This document shows positions 8,301 through 15,742 of a stretch of 41,599 nucleotides of DNA, piece after piece. The stretch comes from Acidobacteriaceae bacterium (lineage in GTDB: Bacteria > Acidobacteriota > Terriglobia > Terriglobales > Acidobacteriaceae). Positions within the stretch are counted from its first letter, which is position 1; each line of letters starts with the position of its first letter. The position numbers and the translations under genes are program-made. The stretch is taken from NCBI GenBank assembly GCA_003135475.1, contig PLBW01000064.1, positions 1 to 41,599 of the forward strand, given 5' to 3'. The notes beneath the pieces are model-generated. The model did not search any database. It had not been told where the DNA came from and worked only from the letters and a program-made list of their open reading frames with translations.

Positions 8301-9236
8301 ATGATAAAACGCTCCAAAATAGCGTGCAAAGCCACATCCGCCATCATCGTGACCCACAACTCCGCCGCCAGCATTGGGTCCTGCCTGGAGGCGCTGGGGA
8401 ATGAGGACTGCGAGATCGTAGTCGTGGACAATGCTTCGCACGACGAGACCGTGCAGCGGGTGGAAGAATTTGTCGCCTGGCATCCTGTGCATCTGATGGC
8501 GAACCCAGAAAATCTTGGCTTTGCCGCGGCCGTGAACCAGGGAGCAGGCGAGAGCGCGGGAGATGTTCTGCTGGTGCTCAATCCCGACGCCACCGCCGAG
8601 CCCGGGGCCGTCAAAGCGCTGCTGCAGTGCCTCGAAACCACTGGAGCAGCTGCAGTTGGCGGTGCGCTGCTGGAAAACGACGGACAACCGGCGCGCGGTT
8701 TTGCCTTTCGACGGCTGCCCACTCTCATCAGCTTGCTCTATGAGGCGATGCTGGTGAACCGGCTGTGGCCGCGCAATCCCGTGAATCGACGCTATCGCTG
8801 TCTCGACGCCGACCATTCACAGCAACAGGAGGTCGAGCAGCCGGCCGGCGCATGTCTCGCCATCACACGAGCGGCATGGGATTCGGTTGGCGGTTTCGAC
8901 GAGCAGTTCTTTCCCGTGTGGTTCGAGGATGTCGATCTCTGCCAGCGGCTGCTGGAACACGTTGGGAAGATCGTGTATTGCCCTGCAGCCCGTTTCCGCC
9001 ACAGCGGCGGGCATAGCGTGGGCCAGTTGCCGTTCCGTGATAAACAGTTGTTCTGGTACGGAAACATGCTGCGCTATGCACGCAAGCATTTTTCCGGTGC
9101 TCAGGTAGCAACACTGCGTGTGGGGATTGTTGCGGGGGCGTTGTTGCGTTCGCTGGCGGCCTTGTTCGGCGCTCGCCAGGCTTCCCTCGGCGAAACATTA
9201 TCGGCTTACTGGGCGGTGATGCGCAGTAGGCTTTAA
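8301..9236 (+). CDS. Family 2 glycosyltransferase (rhamnosyltransferase-like)
   Basis: This is a 311-residue GT-A enzyme of family GT2, of the WbbL/rhamnosyltransferase type, which transfers a nucleotide-sugar residue during cell-surface polysaccharide synthesis at the inner face of the membrane. The sequence shows IIVTHNSA near residue 15, VVDNAS at 41-46, the NLGFAAAVNQG block at 71-81, NPDA at 94-97 in the metal/nucleotide-binding position, and GFDEQFF...WFEDVDLC at 198-214, which carries the catalytic acidic residues. There is no clear membrane anchor. It is the first clearly non-phage gene after the tail block and stands alone on this strand before the rhodanese-like gene. The acceptor and donor cannot be told from the sequence. 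Confidence 0.85.
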   Translation: MIKRSKIACKATSAIIVTHNSAASIGSCLEALGNEDCEIVVVDNASHDETVQRVEEFVAWHPVHLMANPENLGFAAAVNQGAGESAGDVLLVLNPDATAEPGAVKALLQCLETTGAAAVGGALLENDGQPARGFAFRRLPTLISLLYEAMLVNRLWPRNPVNRRYRCLDADHSQQQEVEQPAGACLAITRAAWDSVGGFDEQFFPVWFEDVDLCQRLLEHVGKIVYCPAARFRHSGGHSVGQLPFRDKQLFWYGNMLRYARKHFSGAQVATLRVGIVAGALLRSLAALFGARQASLGETLSAYWAVMRSRL

Positions 9237-9330
9237 CCAGGCAGTTCTTCCCCTGCAATGTTCGCCATGGTTTATGCTGCTGTGTTGCGGGCGAATCTCC
9301 GCAATGGCTGACTTATGGAAAGGCGCTCCG

Positions 9331-9801
9331 ATGAAATCTCTCGTAAGATTTTGCTTCGTTGTTGCTGTGCTGGGGCTCTCGACCGCCTCGCAAATGCAGG
9401 CCCAGTCTGCATCTGACTTAGCGCCGGGCAGCACCCATCTGATCAATCCCGAGGACCTGGTCAAAATTCTGCAATCGCCGAAAGGCGAAAAGCCGCTGGT
9501 CCTCAACGTCGGCCCTCATCTTCTTTACATGCAGGCGCACATTCCCGGCTCTGAGTACATTGGGGCCGGTTCGGATTCGCAAGGCATCGAATTGTTGCGC
9601 AGGCGAGTAAAACCACTGCCCCACAAGACGTTCATCGTTCTTTATTGCGGCTGCTGTCCCTGGAGCCACTGTCCCAACGTGCTGCCTGCCTACAACGAGT
9701 TGCACAAAGCGGGCTTCAGCAATGTGAAGGTACTCTACATCGCCGACAACTTCGGGGCCGACTGGGTGTACAAGGGCTACCCCACCATCAAAGGCCAATA
9801 G
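9331..9801 (+). CDS. Secreted rhodanese-like protein with CGCCPWxxCPN motif
   Basis: This is a 156-residue protein starting at ATG 9331, chosen because it gives a proper signal peptide (MKSLVRFCFVVAVLGLSTAS, then QMQAQ). The body has a rhodanese-like layout: a LINPEDL strand, LVLNVGP, HIPGSEYIGAG, then FIVLYC. The active-site loop is CGCCPWSHCPN (cysteines 106, 108, 109, 114), not the usual single cysteine of sulfurtransferases, and a conserved NFGADWVYKGYP tail follows. The multiple cysteines suggest thiol redox or metal/sulfur handling outside the cytoplasm. It lies 3 bp upstream of a TlpA-like thioredoxin, so the two probably form an operon and may work together. Confidence 0.75.
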   Translation: MKSLVRFCFVVAVLGLSTASQMQAQSASDLAPGSTHLINPEDLVKILQSPKGEKPLVLNVGPHLLYMQAHIPGSEYIGAGSDSQGIELLRRRVKPLPHKTFIVLYCGCCPWSHCPNVLPAYNELHKAGFSNVKVLYIADNFGADWVYKGYPTIKGQ

Positions 9802-9804
9802 TCG

Positions 9805-10332
9805 ATGAGGCGGGCTGTCCTGATTGTCGTCGCGATCATACTCGCGGCCGGCATCTACGAAGTGGGCCGGCGGAGTTCCGCACACTCCAAACTCGGCGTC
9901 CCGTCAGCCGTAGTTCATTCGCTCGCGCCCGATTTCTCGCTGCAGGATTTGAACGGGCAGCCGCTGGCGCTTGCGAACTATCGAGGTAAAGTCGTGCTGC
10001 TCGACTTCTGGGCGACCTGGTGTGCGCCCTGCCGAGATGAAATCCCGCACTTTGTGGCGTTGCAGAACGAGTATCGCGAACAGGGCTTACAAGTGATCGG
10101 CATTTCCATGGACGACGGCCCCAAGCCGGTGCGCGAGTTCTACCAGCAATTCAAGATGAACTATCCCGTCGCGTTGGGAACTGAAAAGCTGGCGGAGGCC
10201 TACGGCGGCGTCCTGGAACTGCCGATCACCTTCCTGATCGGCCGCGATGGCCAAGTTGCGGCAAAGTATGTCGGCGAGGTGCAAATGCCCGTCCTGGAAC
10301 AGGAGATCAAGTCTCTGTTTCCGGCCAAGTGA
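9805..10332 (+). CDS. TlpA/ResA-like membrane-anchored thioredoxin
   Basis: This is a 175-residue thiol-disulfide oxidoreductase of the AhpC-TSA/TlpA/ResA type. An N-terminal hydrophobic anchor (residues 4-18) puts the domain outside the cytoplasmic membrane. The sequence then follows the family: APDFSLQDLNG, GKVVLLDFWATWCAPC with the redox pair Cys73/Cys76, and ELPITFLIGRDG with the cis-proline. ResA-type proteins reduce apocytochrome c haem-binding cysteines, which would fit the cytochrome-rich cluster later in the window, but they also serve other periplasmic thiols. The gene is coupled to the rhodanese-like gene 3 bp upstream and is convergent with the next gene. Confidence 0.9.
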   Translation: MRRAVLIVVAIILAAGIYEVGRRSSAHSKLGVPSAVVHSLAPDFSLQDLNGQPLALANYRGKVVLLDFWATWCAPCRDEIPHFVALQNEYREQGLQVIGISMDDGPKPVREFYQQFKMNYPVALGTEKLAEAYGGVLELPITFLIGRDGQVAAKYVGEVQMPVLEQEIKSLFPAK

Positions 10333-10368
10333 GGAGCCGTGCGCGATTGCAAGTCGCGCTCGGCTATA

Positions 10369-11895
10369 TCAACGACCATCGGAATAAGGCGTGAACTCCA
10401 CGACGAAGATCTCGTCGAAGCTTCCCAGTACGCGATAGGTATGCGTGCTTTGCGAGTCATAGGCAAGAAGCTCTACGATTCGCAAAGACGGCCAGGGAGC
10501 CAGCACCAGGAAGCGAGTGTGCTCCTGGGCCGCCTTCAGCAGGAACTGTTTGGCTTGGCGCTCGGCCTCTGCATTCAAGGTGCGGGGAAGTGGGACCACC
10601 GGCGCGCTCACTTTGTAGTAGCTCAAGGGCGAATACAGCACGCTGTCGTTGGCGACCGCTGGCATGGGCTGAAAATCGGCTTCCACCAGGGGACTGCACA
10701 TCAGCAGAGGCGCGCGGTCTGCGGCCGCGTTGGCATCGGCAAACGCAAGCGCTGCCTTCCATGACTCTTCGTGCCGGCGCGACAGTGGCGAGGAATAGGC
10801 CTGCAACACGCACAGCGCCACAAATGCGAAGTAGAAGAAACTACGGAACGCGCGCGAATCGATGAGGCTGCACAGCCCTCCCCAGCACAAGGCAATGCCA
10901 GGCACGGCCACCAGCAGATAGCGTGGGATGAAGACATGCACCGAGGTGCTCACGCTGATCGCATACAGACACAAAGTAGGCACCAGCGCCAGGCTGACGC
11001 ACAGCAGAAGCTTGTCTAACATCTCGCGCCTGGGAAGGACCAACTGGCGCGCTACCACCGCGAGGAGGATGACGCCAGCCAATACCAACAACTGCCCCTT
11101 TCCAGGATTTAGTACCTGAAAGAACGATGTCCATTGCGGCGCGGGGGCGAAGGAGTGTGTAGTCCGCGTCTGGTAGATGTACCTGAGCCGCGGCAACACC
11201 GGAAGCAGGAAGATGGCAAAGCAGCCGAGCGCGACACCAATTTGCCGCAGATCGGCTCGCAGCGAAGAATGCCGAGTCAACAGGTAATAGACCGCAAGCG
11301 CTGCCAGAATGCTGGCGAACAGATAGTGGAAATAGAAGATTCCCGCCGACGCGATGCCAAACAGCGCAGCGTACACCGTCCGACTGGTTTTCATCCAGCG
11401 CAGGAATAGAAAAATCGTAAGGTTGGTCACCAGCAGCGCGAACGGATAAGGACGCACGTCGATCGCGGCAAAGGCGATTCCTCTGGGCAGGATGAACACC
11501 ATGGTCGCGATGAGCGACACATCCCAGGCGAACAACTCGCGCGCGCACCGGTAGAACACATACACGGCGGCAAGCATCGCCAGGATGGAAGGAATCCGGA
11601 GGACGAGTTCACTGCTGCCGAAAAGCGTCTTGGTAAGCCACAGAATGTAGGCGTAAGCAGCGAACGAATTGCCCTGTACGGAGCGCGCCCAAATCTGCTT
11701 GAAACCACCGGCGATCTGCCAGTAGGAAAGAGTTTCATCCGTCCATAATGGCGCGCGTACCGCAAGCAACCACACCGAAAGGCAGACTACCAGAGCAATG
11801 CCATAGGCCGCAGCCAGCCAGGTGTCATACTTCGGGCGTGAAACGGCTTCCACTTCGGGACTTGCTGCTACCGCATCCAGGGTGGCGTTCGACAT
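10369..11895 (-). CDS. GT39-like integral membrane glycosyltransferase
   Basis: This is a 508-residue polytopic membrane protein of the GT-C fold, similar to ArnT/PMT-type (GT39) enzymes that move sugars from polyprenyl-phosphate carriers to lipid or protein acceptors at the outer face of the inner membrane. The first membrane helix is at about 25-48 and is followed at once by APLWTDETLSYW (Asp53, Glu54), the acidic catalytic loop typical of this fold. About ten more hydrophobic helices follow. A VRPYP segment in the third loop region is also usual in this group. The C-terminal 100 residues form a soluble domain. The gene is convergent with the thioredoxin gene and downstream of the TPR gene on the same strand (30 bp gap). 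Confidence 0.75.
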   Translation of the reverse strand: MSNATLDAVAASPEVEAVSRPKYDTWLAAAYGIALVVCLSVWLLAVRAPLWTDETLSYWQIAGGFKQIWARSVQGNSFAAYAYILWLTKTLFGSSELVLRIPSILAMLAAVYVFYRCARELFAWDVSLIATMVFILPRGIAFAAIDVRPYPFALLVTNLTIFLFLRWMKTSRTVYAALFGIASAGIFYFHYLFASILAALAVYYLLTRHSSLRADLRQIGVALGCFAIFLLPVLPRLRYIYQTRTTHSFAPAPQWTSFFQVLNPGKGQLLVLAGVILLAVVARQLVLPRREMLDKLLLCVSLALVPTLCLYAISVSTSVHVFIPRYLLVAVPGIALCWGGLCSLIDSRAFRSFFYFAFVALCVLQAYSSPLSRRHEESWKAALAFADANAAADRAPLLMCSPLVEADFQPMPAVANDSVLYSPLSYYKVSAPVVPLPRTLNAEAERQAKQFLLKAAQEHTRFLVLAPWPSLRIVELLAYDSQSTHTYRVLGSFDEIFVVEFTPYSDGR

Positions 11896-11925
11896 GGCCT
11901 GACCTGTCTAAGAAAGACTGTCAAC

Positions 11926-12615
11926 CTATCCCTTCGGTGGGTTCGAAGACTGCGCGGTGTTTTTTTGCTGCTGGGCCTCAGTGATCATGTGCTCGATCAC
12001 TGCCTTCTGCGGGAAGTTCGGGTTGAGCTTGAGCAGCTTCTCCCAAGCGGCCACTGCGCCGTTGACATCGTTCTTGCCCTGCCACTTGATGATTCCGATG
12101 TTCATCAGTGTTCCCGGGTGCTTCGGATCGTAGGTCAGCGACTTGTCCAATTCTGCGAGTGCGCCATCCGCGTCGCCGGTGTAGTACATGCACGAAGCCA
12201 TGTCGGTGCGGATCGGCACGTTCTTCGGATCGACGCCCAGGGCTTTCTGGAAGTACGAGATGGCATCTTTGAATTGGTGGGCCGCCTTGTAAGTAAGCGC
12301 GGTCTTGTTGAGCAGATCGACATTCTTGGGATCGGTCTTCAGCTTGGCCAGCAGCGGCTCCGCTTGCTTGTCGGCCATGCGCTTCATGTCATCCAGGGTC
12401 GGCATCTTCTGTTGTCCCACGCTGGATGGCGGGGCGGCTGCGGCCTGCTGCATCTCGGTGGAAGCCGGGGTCGCCTGGGCCGCGGGTTTGGCCGAGCCGC
12501 GCACCAGGTATCCCACCAACACGCCAATCAGCAGGCAGACGGCCGCCATGGCATAGGTTTGGGTTGCCGTCCAGTTGGTGGTTGTGGTGCCGCTTTGCTT
12601 CGGTTCCGCTTCCAT
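11926..12615 (-). CDS. Membrane-anchored TPR protein
   Basis: This is a 229-residue protein starting at ATG 12615, which has a good GGAG ribosome-binding site 10 bases upstream; the frame is open for 26 more codons but without such a site. It has a short cytoplasmic tail, one transmembrane helix (about 22-41, ending YLVRG), a Gln/Ala/Pro-rich linker and three to four tetratricopeptide repeats (about residues 95-205), for example DLLNKTALTYKAAHQFKDAI and YFQKALGVDPKN. The layout is like the TPR domain of CcmI/CycH/NrfG, which present apocytochromes, but TPRs are generic scaffolds. It precedes the GT39-like gene on the same strand. The function is unknown. Confidence 0.75.
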   Translation of the reverse strand: MEAEPKQSGTTTTNWTATQTYAMAAVCLLIGVLVGYLVRGSAKPAAQATPASTEMQQAAAAPPSSVGQQKMPTLDDMKRMADKQAEPLLAKLKTDPKNVDLLNKTALTYKAAHQFKDAISYFQKALGVDPKNVPIRTDMASCMYYTGDADGALAELDKSLTYDPKHPGTLMNIGIIKWQGKNDVNGAVAAWEKLLKLNPNFPQKAVIEHMITEAQQQKNTAQSSNPPKG

Positions 12616-12961
12616 CTTCACTACTCCTTCGTGACAATCCGGGAGGGTTCCACCCAAGTTTCTCTGCTCGGGTCGGGGAGTGCGAGGGCGCACACTTGCA
12701 GGAACCTATGGAAAGTGCACACGGCTTGCCAAACACGGCAGACCGGAAACCCGAGGCTAGTCATTCTTATTCAGTGACTTAGCGTGGCCAGCTAAGCCAC
12801 CCGGAGCAGCAGCGAAGTTCAGGAAGCGTGTTTGTCCGCACTGCGCGTGTGATTTGGCGCGGCAGGGGTTGGCTTTCGAGCCCCTTGAGGCATGTAATTC
12901 GCTGTGCAGTTTAGACTTATTCCAGTTCTTCTTTGGAAGGACACCTGCACGAGATACAGAT
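12616..12961. other. Divergent intergenic region
   Basis: These 346 bases separate two divergent genes and must hold both promoters. I see a GGAAGG tract at about 12935, far upstream of the plus-strand start, and a small inverted repeat CTTAGC...GCTAAG at 12778-12796 that overlaps a second one (GTGGC...GCCAC, 12784-12800). No RNA gene or coding region was recognised. Confidence 0.5.
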
Positions 12962-14527
12962 ATGAGTGTTGTCGCCGACGAATCGCGCCCACAGCCTCTG
13001 GCGAAAAGCGAAGAGCGAACCGCAAGAAGCGAGAACGTGGGTTTTATCGACGAACTGCGCCCGCTCCTCCGTCTGCGCTGGCTGCAGTTGCTCACCCTGG
13101 CCGGCCTGCTGGTCACGGTGGGAGTGATCGCCTTCAATCTGAAGTTCTCGGTGCTCGACCTCGACATTTGGTGGCATCTCAAGGCTGGCGATTGGATGGT
13201 GCAGCACGTGGCCGTTCCCCACACCGGCCTGTTCTCGTGGACGGCAGCCGATCGTCCGTGGGTGGCCTACAGTTGGGGCTACGAAGTCCTGATGTCTCGT
13301 GCCTACGCCTGGTTCGGGCTGCTCGGCATTGGGCTGTACGGAACACTGCTGACGCTCGGAGTCGCCTACTTCATTTATTGGATGACGCGCCGTCTTTCCG
13401 GCCGATTCTGGCTGGCGTGCATTTTGGCAATCATTGCCTGCTCGGCGTTTCTCTTTAACCTGATGCCGCGTCCGGTCTTCTTCTCCATGATGCTGTTCTG
13501 CGTAACGCTGACGCTGGTGTTGGAAGCGCATCGCACAGGGCGCGTGCAACCTCTCTACTGGCTGCCGCTGATTTTTCTGTTGTGGGCGAACCTGCACATC
13601 CAGTTCATCTACGGCTTGTTGGCGGTTGGATTGCTGCTGGCGGTGAATGGGGCGCAGCGGCTAGCCGAGCGTTTCGAATTCGCGCCCACCTGGCTGCTGC
13701 CTCCCAACCTTCCGACCGCAACGTTGGCCGCCATTTTTGCCGCGTGCCTCATCGCCACCTGCATCGGACCGTACTCTTACCATCTGTACCAAGTGATCTT
13801 CCAATACGCCCAGGCGAAAGTCCCATACCGCATGATCAGGGACCTGCAGCCGATAAACTTCCGGGCTGGCAGCCATTATGTGCAGCTGCTTCTGATGGCT
13901 TTCGCGTTCTTTGCCGTCGGGCGGCGACGCCAGGTTGACGTCTTCAAACTCCTGCTGCTGTCCATTGCCGGCGCGGTAGCATTCCGCACTATGCGCGACG
14001 CCTGGTTCATCTGCATTCCGGCAGCAGCCTGCATCGCTGACTCGCTTGCAGACGAGAGCGAGCGGGAGCCGCAAGAAACCTGGCTGGAGAACGTGGGAGT
14101 GGCGGCGGTGGTCGCCGTGTCATTGTTAGTTTTCGCGGGCAGCACCGACTTCAACACGCGCGGCCTCGACCGGGCCATCAGCGGCTTTCTGCCCGTCAAC
14201 GCGGTGAACTACCTGCGCAAGAATCCGGCGCAGGGACCGCTGTACAACACGCTCGACTGGGGCGGCTTCCTCATCTGGTACATGCCGGATTACCCGGTGG
14301 CCATCGATGGGCGCACCGATCTTTACGGAGACGAGCTGGATGAGCAGTTCTTCACCACAGCCAATGGGGCGCCGTCGTACATAAACGATGCTTACCTCAA
14401 CCAGGCGGCCGTGGTGATTCTGCAGAAGAGCAACAACCTGGTGAGTGTTCTGCAGACGGACCCCCGATTCCAACTGGTGTACGAGGACCGACTCGCGGCG
14501 GTGTTTGGGCGCACACCACAACGATAA
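12962..14527 (+). CDS. Polytopic membrane protein, GT-C-like
   Basis: This is a 521-residue protein from ATG 12962. A soluble N-terminal tail of about 38 residues is followed by a first membrane helix (about 41-58) and then SVLDLDIWWHLKAGDW, with Asp66/Asp68 and WWH at the start of the first outer loop. A loop acidic pair just after helix one is the arrangement of GT-C glycosyltransferases. Roughly ten further helices follow, and a C-terminal soluble domain contains NTLDWGGFLIWY and DGRTDLYG. Similar proteins are usually annotated only as hypothetical membrane proteins. I infer a lipid-linked sugar transferase but am not sure. It is divergent from the TPR gene. Confidence 0.6.
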   Translation: MSVVADESRPQPLAKSEERTARSENVGFIDELRPLLRLRWLQLLTLAGLLVTVGVIAFNLKFSVLDLDIWWHLKAGDWMVQHVAVPHTGLFSWTAADRPWVAYSWGYEVLMSRAYAWFGLLGIGLYGTLLTLGVAYFIYWMTRRLSGRFWLACILAIIACSAFLFNLMPRPVFFSMMLFCVTLTLVLEAHRTGRVQPLYWLPLIFLLWANLHIQFIYGLLAVGLLLAVNGAQRLAERFEFAPTWLLPPNLPTATLAAIFAACLIATCIGPYSYHLYQVIFQYAQAKVPYRMIRDLQPINFRAGSHYVQLLLMAFAFFAVGRRRQVDVFKLLLLSIAGAVAFRTMRDAWFICIPAAACIADSLADESEREPQETWLENVGVAAVVAVSLLVFAGSTDFNTRGLDRAISGFLPVNAVNYLRKNPAQGPLYNTLDWGGFLIWYMPDYPVAIDGRTDLYGDELDEQFFTTANGAPSYINDAYLNQAAVVILQKSNNLVSVLQTDPRFQLVYEDRLAAVFGRTPQR

Positions 14528-14658
14528 ATGGGTCGCAACCATAGGCCCCCTCGTAACTTCTGTGATAATAATACGATATTTATGTGTAATTTACTTGCTT
14601 TTACTAGGCGATTCTGCCATCCTATCAATCAGTTCTCCACCGGTTGGAGGGATCATCG

Positions 14659-15048
14659 ATGGCCACGAAAACGCTCTCTCGTCCTGGGTTGGAGGCCCAT
14701 CGCGAATCTCTGACTCTGGCATTTCCGGAACTTGTATCCCGTTTAGCAGATTCCATCGGCCGCAAGCTGACGGCCTATGTGGCAGGCGTGAAAGATGTGC
14801 GTGCATTGGATCGCTGGATCGACGGGAAAGAACCGTACGGCGAAGCGGGACCTCGCCTCAGGCTGACATTTCAGGTGGTCCGCACCCTGTTGGATCATGA
14901 TCCGCCGAAGGTCGTTCAAGCTTGGCTGATGGGAGTGAACCCGGAACTGGGAGATCGTGTGCCGCTGCGGCTTCTGCGCGAGGGAGACCTGTCCTTGGTT
15001 GCGCCCGAAGTTCTTGCTGCTGCGCGGGCGTTCATCGCTGGAGGATAG
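14659..15048 (+). CDS. Xre/MbcA/ParS-type antitoxin (DUF2384)
   Basis: This is a 129-residue protein starting at ATG 14659, with GGAGG a few bases upstream; an in-frame TTG at 14644 overlaps that site and is rejected. The N-terminal half is helical and would be the Xre-like DNA-binding part (LTAYVAGVKDVRALDRWIDG). The C-terminal half (about 65-129) matches the toxin-binding DUF2384 domain: LTFQVVRTLLDHDPPKVVQA, then WLMGVNPELGDRVPLRLLREG. It precedes a RES-domain toxin by 6 bp, the standard order for this toxin-antitoxin type. The DNA just upstream (14560-14610) is AT-rich, and autoregulation by the pair is expected from the family. Confidence 0.85.
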   Translation: MATKTLSRPGLEAHRESLTLAFPELVSRLADSIGRKLTAYVAGVKDVRALDRWIDGKEPYGEAGPRLRLTFQVVRTLLDHDPPKVVQAWLMGVNPELGDRVPLRLLREGDLSLVAPEVLAAARAFIAGG

Positions 15049-15054
15049 AAATCA

Positions 15055-15708
15055 TTGGCGCTGGAGACGAAAATCCCTCCGCAACCGATCTATCGCGTCG
15101 GACGGCAGCCCGATGCTTGGCAGCCTCCTGATTGGTCGCGGGCATCGCGGCTGGATGGAACGTTCGGCAACCGCTTCGACGATCCCGAAAGCTACTACAG
15201 GGTTCTTTATGCCTCCAGTCAAGAAGTCTCGTGTTTTATCGAAACCCTGGCTCGCTTCCGCCCCGATCTCACGTTATTAGCGGAACTAAAAGCGATCGAA
15301 GGGGAGGATGATTTCTTCCCTTTGGGCGAAGTCCCACCTGATTGGTGCGCCAACCGCGTGATAGGAACCGCGTCGGCGGGAGGAAATTACGCCGAGATTT
15401 GCGGTGGTGAGTGGATCACTTATCTGCGCCGCAAGCTCGCGTCTGAATGCCTGCGGCTAGACCTCAAGGACCTGGACACTAGTGTGCTGCAGAGCGGATC
15501 ACCTCGCCATATCACCCAGCTGGCTTCTCGGGTCGCATATGAGCTTGGGCTTCCGGGGATCTATTACCGATCCAGATATGCACAGGACCTTGAAAACTGG
15601 GCACTGTCCGAACCATTTCGAATTCACGATACTGAGTCGAAGCCGATTGCGAATGACTACCCTGCCCTTCGTAAGGCTGTATGCATTCTTGGGCTGAAAT
15701 TGATCTAG
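15055..15708 (+). CDS. RES-domain toxin (NAD+-degrading family)
   Basis: This is a 217-residue RES-domain protein. Toxins of this family (Res, MbcT) deplete NAD+ by phosphorolysis or hydrolysis and arrest growth. The sequence shows PIYRVGR near the start, then GNRFDDPESYYRVLYAS (Arg40 and Tyr52 in likely active-site positions) and CFIETLARFRPD with Glu62, followed by ITQLASRVAYELGLPGIYYRSRY near the C-terminus. The start is TTG 15055, with GGAGGA about ten bases upstream inside the antitoxin 3' end; no better start exists. It is convergent with the kinase gene 35 bp away. The three-residue active site was assigned by eye. Confidence 0.85.
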   Translation: MALETKIPPQPIYRVGRQPDAWQPPDWSRASRLDGTFGNRFDDPESYYRVLYASSQEVSCFIETLARFRPDLTLLAELKAIEGEDDFFPLGEVPPDWCANRVIGTASAGGNYAEICGGEWITYLRRKLASECLRLDLKDLDTSVLQSGSPRHITQLASRVAYELGLPGIYYRSRYAQDLENWALSEPFRIHDTESKPIANDYPALRKAVCILGLKLI

Positions 15709-15742
15709 ATCGATCGATTGATGAAATAGCTTCCAGGCTCTA

